Of a stretch of DNA of 64,000 nucleotides, positions 32,652-42,437 are shown piece after piece (within the stretch, counting starts at the first letter, position 1; every line of letters begins with the position of its first letter). A model generated the notes under the pieces. The model saw nothing but the letters and a program-made list of their open reading frames with translations. It made no database searches and was not told the DNA's origin. A program made the translations under genes and the position numbers. Source of the stretch: Actinomycetota bacterium (GTDB taxonomy: Bacteria > Actinomycetota > Geothermincolia > Fen-727 > Anoxymicrobiaceae); the NCBI GenBank assembly GCA_018831265.1, contig JAHJCO010000056.1, positions 1 through 64,000 of the forward strand, read 5' to 3'.

Positions 32652-33641
32652 ATGACCAGCATCGGGATACCCAGGGCTCTTTCTTACTATCGCTACTACC
32701 CCCTGTGGAGGAAGCTGCTCGAGGGGATGGGGGCACAGGTCGTGCTCTCCCATGCCACCGGCAAGCGCCTGCTCGAGGACGGTGTGAGGCACTGTGTGGA
32801 CGACATATGCGTGCCGGTCAAGCTCTACTACGGGCACGTGCTGGACCTGGCCGGCCGATGCGACGCCATCTTCATCTCGCGAGTGGTCTCGGTAGAGAAG
32901 ACGCGCGAGGACACCTACACCTGCCCGAAGCTCATCGGTCTCCCGGACATGATAAAAAGCTCGCTGGACGGGCTCCCCCCGCTACTCGAGTTCGTCATGG
33001 ACGCGCAGGCGGGCTCCCTCAAGTCGAGTGCGAAGCGCCTCGGCAGCGAGCTCGGCGCCACGGCCTCCCAGATCCGCTCCGCCCTGTCAGACGGGCTCGA
33101 GGCACAGGGCCGCTACGAGGCCCTGCTCTCCGGGGGGGTACTCCCGGAGAAGGCTATGGGCGTCGTCCTGGGCAACGGCAACGGAAGCGGCGAGTCCCCG
33201 GCGGTCGGCGGCCGCCCCCCGGACGTCACGATCGCCCTGGTCGGGCACGAGTACCTGGTCCACGACGCCTTCATCAGTCACGGGCTGGTCCGCAAGCTGG
33301 CGAAGCTCGGTGCCACCGTGATACAGATGAGCCAGGTGTCCGGCGAGGTCATGGAGCGTGAGCTCGCGCGTTACCCGGGGATAGCCTGGAGCTACGAGAA
33401 GGAGCTGCTCGGATCCGCGTCGCATTTCCTCGGCCGCGATGACATAGACGGGCTGATGATGGTCATCGGGTTTGCCTGCGGCCCCGACTCGATCATCGTC
33501 GAGATAATAACGCGTGAGGTCGCGCGCGACTCCGGTCCGCCCATGACCACGCTGGTCCTCGACGAGCACACAGGCGAGGCCGGCGTGTCCACCAGGGTGG
33601 AAGCGTTCGTCGACCTCATCCGCAGGTCCCGCAGACGATGA
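32652..33641 (+). CDS. COG3580-type (DUF2229) acyl-CoA dehydratase activase-related protein
   Basis: The sequence follows the DUF2229 pattern: IGIPRALSYYRYYPLWRKLLEGMG, CVDDICVPVKLYYGHVLDL, DAIFISRVVS and CPKLIGLPDMI. These proteins resemble the subunits of 2-hydroxyacyl-CoA dehydratase (HgdB/FldB fold) and are linked in genomes to its ATP-dependent activator. Conserved cysteines in CVDDIC, TCPK and FACGPDS could bind an Fe-S cluster. A central stretch of low-complexity Gly/Asn residues (GNGNGSGESPAVGG) splits the domain. It overlaps the next gene by ATGA. The reaction is unknown. Confidence 0.82.
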   Translation: MTSIGIPRALSYYRYYPLWRKLLEGMGAQVVLSHATGKRLLEDGVRHCVDDICVPVKLYYGHVLDLAGRCDAIFISRVVSVEKTREDTYTCPKLIGLPDMIKSSLDGLPPLLEFVMDAQAGSLKSSAKRLGSELGATASQIRSALSDGLEAQGRYEALLSGGVLPEKAMGVVLGNGNGSGESPAVGGRPPDVTIALVGHEYLVHDAFISHGLVRKLAKLGATVIQMSQVSGEVMERELARYPGIAWSYEKELLGSASHFLGRDDIDGLMMVIGFACGPDSIIVEIITREVARDSGPPMTTLVLDEHTGEAGVSTRVEAFVDLIRRSRRR

Positions 33642-34723
33642 AGGTGTCGTTCCCCCACATGGGCAACGCCTATATCCCCCTCTCGGGGCTTCTGTCGAGC
33701 CTCGGGGCCGAGGTCATCGTCCCACCGCGGCCCACCCGAAGGACCATCGACGCGGGAGCGCTTCACGCCCCGGAGTTCGTCTGCCTGCCGTTCAAGGTCA
33801 ACCTGGGCGACAACCTGCGGGCGCTGCAGATGGGGGCGGACACTCTGGCGATGGTCAGCGGGACCTGGGCGTGCCGGTTCGGGTACTACGGCAGGGTCCA
33901 GCACCGTATCCTCCGCGACGTCGGCTTCGAGTTCGACAGCATCCTTCTCGGCCGCGACGCGCTGTCCAGCGTCTTCAAGAGGTTCGAGCGGACGGCGCGG
34001 GGCAACCTCACCGCGGCGTGGCTGCGCGCCTTCGGCGAGTTCCGGCGAAAGGCTCACGCGGTGGATACCCTGGAGAAGAAAGCGCGCAGGGTCCGTCCCT
34101 TCGAGCGGGACAGGGGTGCTTCCTCGACCGCCCTGGCCGACGGCCTCGAACTGGTGGACGGCTCCATCGGCCGTCACGCCGTCTCGCGCGCGCTTGCCGA
34201 GGCGGTCTCGATGCTGGACGCCGTAGAGACGGAGCAGCGGGACGCTCCCTTGAAGGTGGCGGTGGTCGGCGAGATCTACGCCGTATTGGAGCCGGCGCTC
34301 AACTTCGACATGGATCGCAAGCTCGGAGAGATGGGGGTCGAGTCCTTTCCCGTGATGAGCGTCTACAAGTGGCTCAGCAGGCCCCTCAAGGTCGACCTGT
34401 CCGTTGTGCTCGAGGAGCGAAGGGCCCGCAGGGTCGCCGCGCCGTACATAGCCTATGTCCTGGGGGGTGAGGAGCACCAGACCATCACGGGGACCATCGA
34501 CGCCGCGCGTCTGGGCTACGACGGCGTGGTCCACGTGTACCCTTTCACCTGCATGCCGGAGAACATCTGCCGGAGCATCCTCCCCAGGCTGGAGACCAAG
34601 TACGATATCCCCGTACTGAACCTCTGCCTCGACGAGCACGCCTCTCCCACCGGCATCGCAACCAGGCTTGAGGCTTTCCTGGACCTGCTGACCGCCAGGC
34701 GCAAGGGCGCGAAGGCCCGATAG
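33638..34723 (+). CDS. COG3581-type acyl-CoA dehydratase activase-related protein
   Basis: This is the partner of the preceding gene, with MKVSFPHMGNAYIPLSGLLSSLG, PEFVCLPFKVNLGD, GADTLAMVSGTWACRFGYYG and the C-terminal YPFTCMPENICRSILP and LNLCLDEHASPTGIATRLEAF. The cysteines in VCLPFK, ACRFGYYG, CMPENIC and NLCLDEH are typical ligands of this group. In many anaerobes COG3580 and COG3581 are fused to an ASKHA activator domain; here they are separate and the activator is not in the window. The four-base overlap implies equal expression of the two. Confidence 0.85.
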   Translation: MKVSFPHMGNAYIPLSGLLSSLGAEVIVPPRPTRRTIDAGALHAPEFVCLPFKVNLGDNLRALQMGADTLAMVSGTWACRFGYYGRVQHRILRDVGFEFDSILLGRDALSSVFKRFERTARGNLTAAWLRAFGEFRRKAHAVDTLEKKARRVRPFERDRGASSTALADGLELVDGSIGRHAVSRALAEAVSMLDAVETEQRDAPLKVAVVGEIYAVLEPALNFDMDRKLGEMGVESFPVMSVYKWLSRPLKVDLSVVLEERRARRVAAPYIAYVLGGEEHQTITGTIDAARLGYDGVVHVYPFTCMPENICRSILPRLETKYDIPVLNLCLDEHASPTGIATRLEAFLDLLTARRKGAKAR

Positions 34724-34780
34724 GGGCCCGCCGGCCTCGAAGCCGTCACCAGACGACCTCACACCGAGTGTCATTTGTTC

Positions 34781-34786
34781 TATAAT
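34781..34786 (+). promoter_or_regulatory. -10 box upstream of the SDR gene
   Basis: TATAAT at 34781-34786 is a perfect -10 hexamer after the COG3581 gene. It gives an untranslated leader of about 68 bases before ATG 34861. No -35 match is convincing. Confidence 0.4.
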
Positions 34787-34860
34787 GCCCTGGGTCGTTG
34801 ATTACTACTCCGGCCAGCCGGTCGGGGTATTAAGGAAGTCCTGGAGGGGGAGGGTCGATA

Positions 34861-36062
34861 TGAAGCCCGCACTGGTGACCGGAGCCTGTGGTTTCTCGGG
34901 CGGCCACATGGTCAAGATACTGGCCGATGAAGGCGTTCCCGTCCGGGGAACCGACCTCGCGTGCGCTTTCGAGAGCCCGAAGGTGAGGAAGTGCCAGGAG
35001 ATGATCGGGGTCGACTGGGACACGCCCGGGGTCGAGTTCGTGGAGAGCGACCTGGGGGACCCTGATTCGCTGAGAAAGGTCATGGAAGGTGTGGGCGTCG
35101 TCTATCACACGGCGAGTCTCTACGATTACTCCGCCCCCATGGCGGCGCTGGAGAAGGTCAACATCCAGGGAACCGTCAACCTGTGCGAGGCGATGCTGGA
35201 CGCGGGCATCGAAAGGGTCGTCCACTGGAGCACCGCCGGTGTGTACGGGCACCCCAACATGCCGCGATGCTCGCTGAACCCCCTGCGCGCGATCTGGGAG
35301 ATGCTCTGGGGGATAGGCGTGCGGCCGTGGCTCAGCGACAAGAGCTACCACAGGCCGCCGAAGCACCCCACCAACCAGCCGTTCACCGAGGACGGAAGCA
35401 CACCCATCAACACCCCGGGCGACCAGCCGCGGGGCAGCTGGCTGGTAAACGACTACTCTGTCACCAAGTGGAAGCAGGAACAGATCATCCAGAGGTACGG
35501 CGAGGAGCGTGGTCTGCGCTGGACCATCATGCGGCCCGCCCCGCTGTACGGGCCGGGCAGCGACTACGGAATAGGCGGGATAGTGATCGCGATCTCGGAG
35601 GGGCTGGTCCCTATCCTGCCACTCGACCTGCGTAACTACCTGATGGTCAACTGCCACGTCCGCGACATCGGACGCGCGGCGCACTTCCTGGCTTCCCGCG
35701 AAGATACCCTGTTCGAGGACTACAACGTGAGCGACCCGACCGTCATCAGCCAGCTGGAGTTCCTGATGATCGCGTCGCTGCTGGTGGGCCGCAAGGTCCA
35801 CCTGATCCCCATCCTGAGGATGCCGTGGCTGCAGCCCCTGGGAATCTGGTCGGCTCGCCACATGCGACGGCTGGAGCAGCGCCACGAGCGCTTCCAGCGC
35901 ATCCGGATCTGGGAGGAGTCAAGCGCCCGGTACCTGTCCTCCAGCTACTGGATAAGCTCGAACAAGCTGAGGGGTCTCGGGTTCGAGTGGGAGTACGCGG
36001 ACTTCCGTCTGGGCTTGCGCGACACCGTCGAATGGTTTATCAAGGCGGGCTGGATCCAGTAG
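34861..36062 (+). CDS. NAD-dependent epimerase/dehydratase, extended SDR
   Basis: The nucleotide-binding motif TGACGFSGG is at residues 7-15, the strand-end motif VVYHTAS near 75 and the catalytic Tyr-Lys pair in YSVTKWKQE near 196-200. A Ser in HWSTAGVYG completes the triad. The protein is 400 residues, longer than UDP-sugar epimerases, and carries an insert (WLSDKSYHRPPKHPTNQPF) before the catalytic Tyr. The arrangement resembles 3-beta-hydroxysteroid dehydrogenase-like and dihydroflavonol-reductase-like SDRs. ATG at 34861 has GGAGGGGGAGGG upstream. A second SDR of similar plan lies at 41334. The substrate is unknown. Confidence 0.85.
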
Positions 36063-36074
36063 GTACCCGGGCTG

Positions 36075-39000
36075 TTACTTCCACTGGGAAGGTATCGGTG
36101 GTGGTGGTTTCTCGGGTGTCTCCGTCTCGCCGCTCTCCTCCCGGGCGGGGGCTTCGGGCTCTCCCAGCATCCTCTCCATGGTCGAAGGCTGGTCCAGGCG
36201 ACCCGGCGCGAACTGCTCCACCTCGCTCTCTCCGGCCGGTGCGGCCGGCTCCACGGGCGGCGCTCCCTCGATTATCTGCTCGTCCGCCTGCTCGGGTGAC
36301 ACGAACTCCGGTGGTTCGGGCGGCTGCTCGTAGGCCCGCTCCGGCTCCTGCGCCGGAGGCTGGTACGCCTCGCCCGGGGGCGCGGGAGCAGCCGGCGGCG
36401 GTTCCGCGGCGAGCGGTTCCGCCGTCACCTCGGGGGGTGGGGGCACCTCGACCGCTATCTGCTCCATGGTGGTGGGCCCGTAGGGCGGCGCCTCGGCCTG
36501 GACCTCGGGCGGCATCTCAACCACGTCCTGCCCCTCGGGCACCAGGCTCTCTATTAGGTCGCTCTCCGGTATGGGCGGGGGCTCGTAGGCCCGCTCCGGC
36601 TCCTGCGCCGGAGGCTGGTACGCCTCGCCCGGGGGCGCGGGAGCAGCCGGCGGCGGTTCCGCGGCGAGCGGTTCCGCCGTCACCTCGGGGGGTGGGGGCA
36701 CCTCGCCGGCCGGGACTTCATGCGCCGATGGTGGGGCGAACCCCCTCGTCTCAGGGGGAGGCTCGCTCTCGGTGGTCGCCGCCGGGATCGCCGAGGGCCT
36801 GATCGCCTCGGGCACCACTCCTTCGGTCGGCCCGGCCGCGTCGAGGACCACCCGGGCCTCCTCCGGCCCGACAGGCTGCGGCGCCGTCGGGGCCCCCTTC
36901 AGCCGGCGCAGGGATTTCTCCGCACTGCTGCGGACCATCATGCTCTGGTCCCTCGCCGCCTTCTCCAGGATCGGTATAGCGCTCGTATCACCCAGGGTGC
37001 CCAGGGCAAGGCATGCCGCCGCCTTGATCTCGTCGGGCCGCCCTTTCTTGAACAGCCCTCCCTTCCCGAGCAGCTCCGCGAGCGGTGCCACGAACACCGG
37101 GTCGCGCAGGTCGCCGAGCGCCAGGACCGCGGCCTCGACGGTCCCCTGCTCCTCCTCCTTGCCGCGCATTCCCTGTCCGTGGATCATGTCAAGGAGCTGG
37201 GTGGCTACCGAGGTGTCCCCGAAGACACCCAGTACCCTGACGGCCGTCCTGCGCACTGCGGGGCTGGGGTCGTTGGAGGCGTTCAGCACAACCTGCATCG
37301 AGTCGGGCGAGCCGATCCTGGCAAGGCTCCTCACTGCTTCCCTGCGTATCCTCTCATCGGGGCTGCTCACCATCTCCGAGACGGTCTGGACCGCCTCGGT
37401 CAGCTTCAAGTCGGCAACCACGTTGAGGATGTTCCTGTAGACGAACCAGGGGTTGTCCTTCTTGAGCTCTGCGACCAGTGCCTGGGTTCCCACCTCGCCG
37501 GTCTCCCTGAGCGCCTCCAGGGCGCGCTCCCTTAGCTCCATCTGCCCACGGTCCTTGAGGACACCCACCACAGGTGCCAGCGCGTCCGCTCCCATCGAGG
37601 CGAGCGCGCGAATGGTCTTCAGCCGCTTGGCGTCGTCGTCCTCCATCAGCAAGGTCTCCGCGTCGACCATGCCTTCGGGCCCCATCAACCGGTCCAGCAC
37701 GGCCTCCGCGTGCTCGAGGAACTCGACAGCCAGACCCCGCTCGGACTCCTTCTGGCGGGCGAGAGCGTCGAGCACGCCGGAGGCCTCCTCGCCGAGGCCG
37801 TGCTTCATGAAGGACTCCACCCCCGCCGCCAGCGTGTCGACCTCCGCGCAGAACGTGGCGTAGTCGTCCTCGACCTCGATGCGCTCCAGCAGCTGCGGCC
37901 TGGCCACCTGCGACGCCTTCAGCCGCGACTCGTCATCGAGCCCCTGTACACTGTCGTACACCATGGTGGCGGCGAAGCGACGGACCACGGCCGAGGGGTT
38001 CGTCACGTTGTCCAGGAGCTTGAGCAGGAAACCGGCCGCCAGGTCGTTCTCCTCCATCGCGTAGAGCTGACGGACCTGCCTGGGGACCGTGTCGTCGATC
38101 CCCTCTCCCAGGTCCACGTGCTCCTCCTCGATCGGCGCGCCGAGGACCTGGTAAGCGGAGAGGATCCTCCTGCCCGTTCCAGGGTCCCGCTCCTCCTCGA
38201 TGCCGGCCTCGTCCAGCGCCTGGTCGATCTTCTCCGCGATCGCCTCGCCGTGCTTTCCCCCCCGGACGTCCAGCAGCAGCTCGTTCAGGTTCTCCAGCCG
38301 CTCCCGCACCCAGTCCGTTTCGAGCTCACCGGACTCCTTCTTGAGCTCGGCGTACTCGTCGATCAGGGAATCCACCATCTCCATGAGCTGGTTGTCGGAG
38401 AGCATGGTGATAACGTTCTCGCGTACGTGCCGGATGTTGAAGTCCTCCGGCGCCCGCTGGGTCAGCACGGTGGTCATCTCGCGCGGGCTCATCTCGGCCA
38501 CGATGCCGGAGACCTGGCCGGAGAGCATCCCCCGCAGCTCCTCGTCCTCGACGTCGTTGACCATCGCCGAGAGCCGGTCCAGTGCGTCGGTGGCCTTCTG
38601 GCTCCTCATCAGGACGCCGCCCGCTTCCTCGCCCTCCTCCCGGAGGAACGATGACAGGAGCCCTCCCACCTTGCCGGCGTCCGACAGGATCTCGACGAGC
38701 TCTTTATCCTCCACGTCGCCGAGATCGACTTTCCCCATCAGGTAGCGTATGAGCAGCTCGTCCTTCAGGGCGTCCAGGGGCGAGGCCTGCCGCCCGCCTG
38801 CGACATACTCGCCGTCCTCGCCGGTCTGCACCGCGACGTAGACCCGCTGGTTGACGATGACGTGGGTCACGCCGCTCTCTTCGAAGAGGTCGGCGACCTT
38901 TGTGCGGTGGTCGGAGTCGGACAGCTGGCCCAGGACCTCGAACACCTGGTGCAGCTCCTCGCCGTCAACACCCTTTGTGATCTCGAGGCTGGACAGCTGG

Positions 39001-39305
39001 CGGTCCCTCATCCAGGCGACGAACGACTTGACCGGCGCCTTCTGCTGCTCGATGTCGTCCAGCCTCACGTCGTTTATGAGAAGGCTGTTCTCGAGCGTGC
39101 TCGCGGTGAACCGGTCCGTGGTCTCGAACACCTCGTTGAGCGCGGCGACGGCCTTGTCGAACGTCTCGGTGACCATGTCGCTGCTCGGCGGGTAGAGCCG
39201 CATGTTCACGGTCGCGGCATGCGCGTTGATTACAAACTGCACCGCGCTTGCCACGAGGCTTTCCGGCAGCCCACCCGCGGTTTCGTCGTGGTTTTCGGCG
39301 ACCAA
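36075..39305 (-). CDS. Large HEAT-repeat protein with Pro-rich C-terminus
   Basis: The 1076 residues split into a helical N-terminal domain (FVINAHAATVNMRLYPPSSDMV), a long helical middle, a HEAT-repeat array at about 570-805 (for example RIRREAVRSLARIGSPDSMQ, PAVRRTAVRVLGVFGDTSVA, EIKAAACLALGTLGDTSAIP, MVRSSAEKSLRRLKG) and a Pro/Glu/Ala-rich tail. There is no signal peptide or membrane helix, so it is likely a cytoplasmic scaffold for protein contacts. The tail holds a perfect duplication encoded by a 125-bp direct repeat. The start is TTG at 39305 with no good ribosome site, so it is uncertain; a TATAAT box lies upstream at 39404-39399. It is convergent with the SDR gene. Confidence 0.8.
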   Translation of the reverse strand: MVAENHDETAGGLPESLVASAVQFVINAHAATVNMRLYPPSSDMVTETFDKAVAALNEVFETTDRFTASTLENSLLINDVRLDDIEQQKAPVKSFVAWMRDRQLSSLEITKGVDGEELHQVFEVLGQLSDSDHRTKVADLFEESGVTHVIVNQRVYVAVQTGEDGEYVAGGRQASPLDALKDELLIRYLMGKVDLGDVEDKELVEILSDAGKVGGLLSSFLREEGEEAGGVLMRSQKATDALDRLSAMVNDVEDEELRGMLSGQVSGIVAEMSPREMTTVLTQRAPEDFNIRHVRENVITMLSDNQLMEMVDSLIDEYAELKKESGELETDWVRERLENLNELLLDVRGGKHGEAIAEKIDQALDEAGIEEERDPGTGRRILSAYQVLGAPIEEEHVDLGEGIDDTVPRQVRQLYAMEENDLAAGFLLKLLDNVTNPSAVVRRFAATMVYDSVQGLDDESRLKASQVARPQLLERIEVEDDYATFCAEVDTLAAGVESFMKHGLGEEASGVLDALARQKESERGLAVEFLEHAEAVLDRLMGPEGMVDAETLLMEDDDAKRLKTIRALASMGADALAPVVGVLKDRGQMELRERALEALRETGEVGTQALVAELKKDNPWFVYRNILNVVADLKLTEAVQTVSEMVSSPDERIRREAVRSLARIGSPDSMQVVLNASNDPSPAVRRTAVRVLGVFGDTSVATQLLDMIHGQGMRGKEEEQGTVEAAVLALGDLRDPVFVAPLAELLGKGGLFKKGRPDEIKAAACLALGTLGDTSAIPILEKAARDQSMMVRSSAEKSLRRLKGAPTAPQPVGPEEARVVLDAAGPTEGVVPEAIRPSAIPAATTESEPPPETRGFAPPSAHEVPAGEVPPPPEVTAEPLAAEPPPAAPAPPGEAYQPPAQEPERAYEPPPIPESDLIESLVPEGQDVVEMPPEVQAEAPPYGPTTMEQIAVEVPPPPEVTAEPLAAEPPPAAPAPPGEAYQPPAQEPERAYEQPPEPPEFVSPEQADEQIIEGAPPVEPAAPAGESEVEQFAPGRLDQPSTMERMLGEPEAPAREESGETETPEKPPPPIPSQWK
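36326..36450. repeat. 125-bp direct repeat, copy 1
   Basis: These bases are identical to 36581-36705. Both encode the same segment of the Pro-rich tail of the HEAT protein. The unit spacing of 255 bp is a multiple of three, so the reading frame is kept. Confidence 0.92.
36581..36705. repeat. 125-bp direct repeat, copy 2
   Basis: Exact copy of 36326-36450. The lack of any mismatch, even at third codon positions, points to a recent duplication or gene conversion. Confidence 0.92.
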
Positions 39306-39475
39306 GATTCTAGCCCAGGCCTTTCTCTATGCCGCCCCCGGAACACTTGTCTCCGGACGGAATCCACCCCGGTCTCATCAGCTTCGAGCGGAAATCAATT
39401 ATAACTCAAACCACGCTCAACTATAACGACGTGACGAGCACGTTCTCCGCCGGCGGGCAGGTCGGCGATCCAGTG

Positions 39476-40663
39476 TCACTCACGCTCGATAGACAGGCCC
39501 AGCAGCCTCATCAGCCGCGCGGTGCCGGCCCGCACCTGCGCCGCGGCGTCCCTCATCGCCTCCTCCAGGCCCATCGGGCCGTCCAGCACGCAGTAGGTCG
39601 CCATCCCGTTCGGGACAGCGCCCGGGCCGTCGCCCTCGAGCCGCCCGGCGACGATGACCGAGGGCACCCCATGGCCGGAGGCGATCCGCGCCACCCCCCA
39701 GGGAGTCTTGCCGTGAACGCTCTGGGTGTCGAAGCTCCCTTCCCCGGTGAGGACCAGGTCGCAGCCCGCCACCTTCTCTTCGAGGCGCACCGCCCGGGCC
39801 ACCAGCTCGAAGCCGCTGACCACCCCGGCTCCGCAGAACGCGGCCAGGCCCGCTCCCAGGCCCCCCGCCGCGCCCGCCCCCGGGAGCTCCGATACGCTTA
39901 CGCCCAGGTCCCTCTCGATCACCTCGGACAGGTTTGCCAGACCGGCCTCGAGCGCCGCGACCTGCTCGGGACCGGCGCCTTTCTGCGGCCCGAAGACGCG
40001 TGCGGCCCCGTTCTCTCCAAGCAGGGGGTTGTCCACGTCCGTCGCCACCAGGAAACGCGCATTTCCCAGCCGCGGGTCCGCCCCGGAGGCATCAATCGAG
40101 TCTATGAGCCGCAGGGATGCACCGTCACCGGGAAGCTCCCGACCACCCGAGTCCAGCATCCTGTAGCCCAGCGCGACCGCCATCCCGCACCCCCCGTCTA
40201 CCGTCCCGCTGCCCCCCACGCCGACGACCACCTGCCCGCACCCCGCGTCCAATGCCTCGAGGACCAGGTCTCCGGTCCCCCAGGTTCCCGTGGCCATGGG
40301 GTCACGGCGCCCCTCGGGTATCAGGGTAAGGCCCGACGCCTGGGCCATCTCCACCAGGGCTACGGGTTGGCATGGGTCCAGTCCCCCCTGGGAGGCCGAA
40401 GGCGAGGGCGCACCGGCCGGCAGGATGGCCCAGCGCGCGTCCACCCTGCCGCCCGGCAGCGGAGCGCGCACCATGGCGCGCCTCTCCTCGGCGGTGGTCG
40501 AGGCCAGCACCGTCTCCACGGTGCCGTCGCCCCCGTCGGCCATCGGGCACAAGACGATCTCGGCCCCCGGCACGGCGGCCGCGACCCCGCCGGCCATCGC
40601 CTCGGCCACCGCCGTGGCGGCGAGGCTCCCCTTGTACTTGTCGGGCGCTATCAGGACTCGCAT
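39476..40663 (-). CDS. Glycerate kinase (GarK/GlxK family)
   Basis: The N-terminus MRVLIAPDKYKGSLAATAVAEAM is diagnostic for the family. PMADGGDGTVETVL, GVGGSGTVDGGCGMAVALGY, LPGAGAAGGLGAGL and TGEGSFDTQSVHGKTPWGVARIA follow in order. The enzyme phosphorylates D-glycerate, linking glyoxylate or serine breakdown to glycolysis. At 395 residues it is typical. Residues 97-108 hold an extra GAPSPSASQGGL loop. ATG at 40663 lies 15 bases after the stop of the LOG-like gene, so the two form an operon. Residues equivalent to the catalytic Lys and Asp seem intact. Confidence 0.93.
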   Translation of the reverse strand: MRVLIAPDKYKGSLAATAVAEAMAGGVAAAVPGAEIVLCPMADGGDGTVETVLASTTAEERRAMVRAPLPGGRVDARWAILPAGAPSPSASQGGLDPCQPVALVEMAQASGLTLIPEGRRDPMATGTWGTGDLVLEALDAGCGQVVVGVGGSGTVDGGCGMAVALGYRMLDSGGRELPGDGASLRLIDSIDASGADPRLGNARFLVATDVDNPLLGENGAARVFGPQKGAGPEQVAALEAGLANLSEVIERDLGVSVSELPGAGAAGGLGAGLAAFCGAGVVSGFELVARAVRLEEKVAGCDLVLTGEGSFDTQSVHGKTPWGVARIASGHGVPSVIVAGRLEGDGPGAVPNGMATYCVLDGPMGLEEAMRDAAAQVRAGTARLMRLLGLSIERE

Positions 40664-40678
40664 CGGATCAGTGCCCCA

Positions 40679-41180
40679 TCAGCTAACTCCGCTGTCAGGT
40701 CGGTGCGCCTCGGGACGCAGGGCCAGCTCCTCGGCCAGGCGAACGGCTTCCTCCGGGCCCGGCGCCTGCACGACCTTGCCCGTATCCCGGGAGTCCGGAT
40801 CGGGGTTCCAGGAGTCGATGCCGATCACCGGCTTGCCCATCTTGAGCGCCAGCGCAACCTCCGAGAGCGTACCGTATCCGCCCCGTACGGCTATCACCGC
40901 GTCGCCCGCCAGGGCGACCAGCGCGTTGCGGCCGTGCCCCATGTCGGTGGGTATGGACGCTGTCAGCCAGCGGCTGGCGCGCGACCGGTCCGCCTGGGGC
41001 AGTATCCCGAGAGACGGTCCGCCCGCGTCGTGCGCCCCGTGCGCCGCGGCGTCCATGACCCCGCTCAACCCCCCGCACACCAGGATATGACCTCGCCTGG
41101 CTATCTCCCAGCCCACGCGGTAGGCGATATCGGCTCCCTCGGCATCGCACTCCGAAGCCCCCACAACGGAGATGTACATC
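40679..41180 (-). CDS. LOG/DprA-like Rossmann protein (TIGR00725 type)
   Basis: At 166 residues, with MYISVVGASECDAEGADIAYRVG, VCGGLSGVMDAAAHGAHDAGG, GILPQ and VRGGYGTLSEVALALKMGKPVIGI. The GGYGTLSE motif places it in the SLOG superfamily, near proteins described as molybdenum-cofactor carriers and cytokinin-type phosphoribohydrolases, but the exact PGGxGTxxE is altered to RGGYGTLSE. It should bind a nucleotide-like ligand. ATG at 41180 has GGAGGT three to four bases upstream. It is the first gene of an operon with glycerate kinase. Confidence 0.85.
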
Positions 41181-41333
41181 CGACCTCCAGTGCTCGTCCC
41201 ACACTCTAAGGATAGCGAATTATCGCTGCGGCGGGAAAACCCGCCCGCCGCGTATCGCGCACGCTGACGACCACGTCTCCCATGGGTTATCATTACCCTC
41301 GCACGGTTGCTCAGCCGATGGGGGGTGACACAC

Positions 41334-42437
41334 ATGGCACAGACTGTGCTGGTTACGGGCGCCTGCGGCTTCCTCGCGCCCTACGTAATCAGGGAACTGC
41401 GGGACAACGGTTTCCTGGTGAGAGCCACCGACCTGCCGCACGCCGACTGGACCCCGTGCACGGACCTCGACTGCGACGTGCGGTACGCCGACCTGCTCCA
41501 CCTGGACCAGGCGGTGGAGGTGATGGACGGGGTCGACATGGTCGTCCACACCGCGGCCCGGATGAACTACTACCTGGACCGGGCCTCCTTCGAGCTCGCC
41601 AACTACCACGTCGCGGTGAATGCCTGCGAGGCCGCGCTGCGGCAAGGCGTAGAGCGCTTCGTACACTTCTCCACCTGCGACACCTACGGTCCGCCCCTCT
41701 ACGCCCCCGTGGACGAGGACCACCCCCAGCGACCCATCAACCTGTACGCCATCACCAAGCTCTACGGTGAGCAGGCCGCGTTCCGCTATCACCGCGACCG
41801 GGGCCTTCCCCTCTCGGTGATACGGCCCACCACGGTCTACGGGCCGGGCTGCGTCTACGTGATGGGCCTGTTCCTCGCCCTCCCGGTGATGGTGCGTGAG
41901 CTTGGCGTCCGCAGGGTGGCGCTCCCCAGGAAGGGTTTCCTGGGCAACCTGGTGCATGCCGAGGACATAGCGGGCGCCACCGTCCACATCATGCGCAGCG
42001 GGGAGGCGCTCGGCAGGGCTTTCAACGTCTCCGACGACTCTCCCCTGTGCGCGGGCGAGCTGATCGAGACCATCCTCGACTCGATCGGTGTCCAGGGGTT
42101 CAGGGTGCTCCCGGTGTCCGATACGCTGGTGCGCCTCGGCTCACGGCTGGGCGCTCACCTCCCCCGCGCCCTCTTCGCTCACCTGAACGAGTTCCTGCAG
42201 CGCCGGTGGGACCGCGTGGTTTTCGAGCACGGCCTGGTGCCGATGCTCAAGCCGCGCATTGATCCCGGCTTCATGGCGTTCGGCAGGGGGGACTACCACT
42301 TCGACAACTCGCGGCTGAAGTCGCTCGGTTACGTCCTCCGCCATCCCGACTTCAAGAAGGGGTGGGACGAGACCGTGCGGTGGTACGCCGAGCAGGGGTG
42401 GATCCCGGACTACTCCGGGCAGGCGCGCCCCGAGTAA
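41334..42437 (+). CDS. NAD-dependent epimerase/dehydratase, extended SDR
   Basis: The cofactor motif TGACGFLAPY departs from the usual GxxGxxG by replacing the last Gly with Ala-Pro. VVHTAAR, the FSTCDTYG segment, and the catalytic YAITKLYGE are all present, with IRPTTVYGPG after them. A C-terminal part of about 120 residues (LPRALFAHLNEFLQRRWDR, WYAEQGWIPDYSG) resembles that of the SDR at 34861, which ends in WFIKAGWIQ, so the two are related. ATG at 41334 is preceded by GGGGGGTG. The substrate is unknown. Confidence 0.83.
   Translation: MAQTVLVTGACGFLAPYVIRELRDNGFLVRATDLPHADWTPCTDLDCDVRYADLLHLDQAVEVMDGVDMVVHTAARMNYYLDRASFELANYHVAVNACEAALRQGVERFVHFSTCDTYGPPLYAPVDEDHPQRPINLYAITKLYGEQAAFRYHRDRGLPLSVIRPTTVYGPGCVYVMGLFLALPVMVRELGVRRVALPRKGFLGNLVHAEDIAGATVHIMRSGEALGRAFNVSDDSPLCAGELIETILDSIGVQGFRVLPVSDTLVRLGSRLGAHLPRALFAHLNEFLQRRWDRVVFEHGLVPMLKPRIDPGFMAFGRGDYHFDNSRLKSLGYVLRHPDFKKGWDETVRWYAEQGWIPDYSGQARPE

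Noticed and set aside
36772..38745. Plus-strand ORFs opposite the HEAT-repeat gene
   Set aside because: They are Ser/Arg-rich shadows without ribosome sites or motifs.
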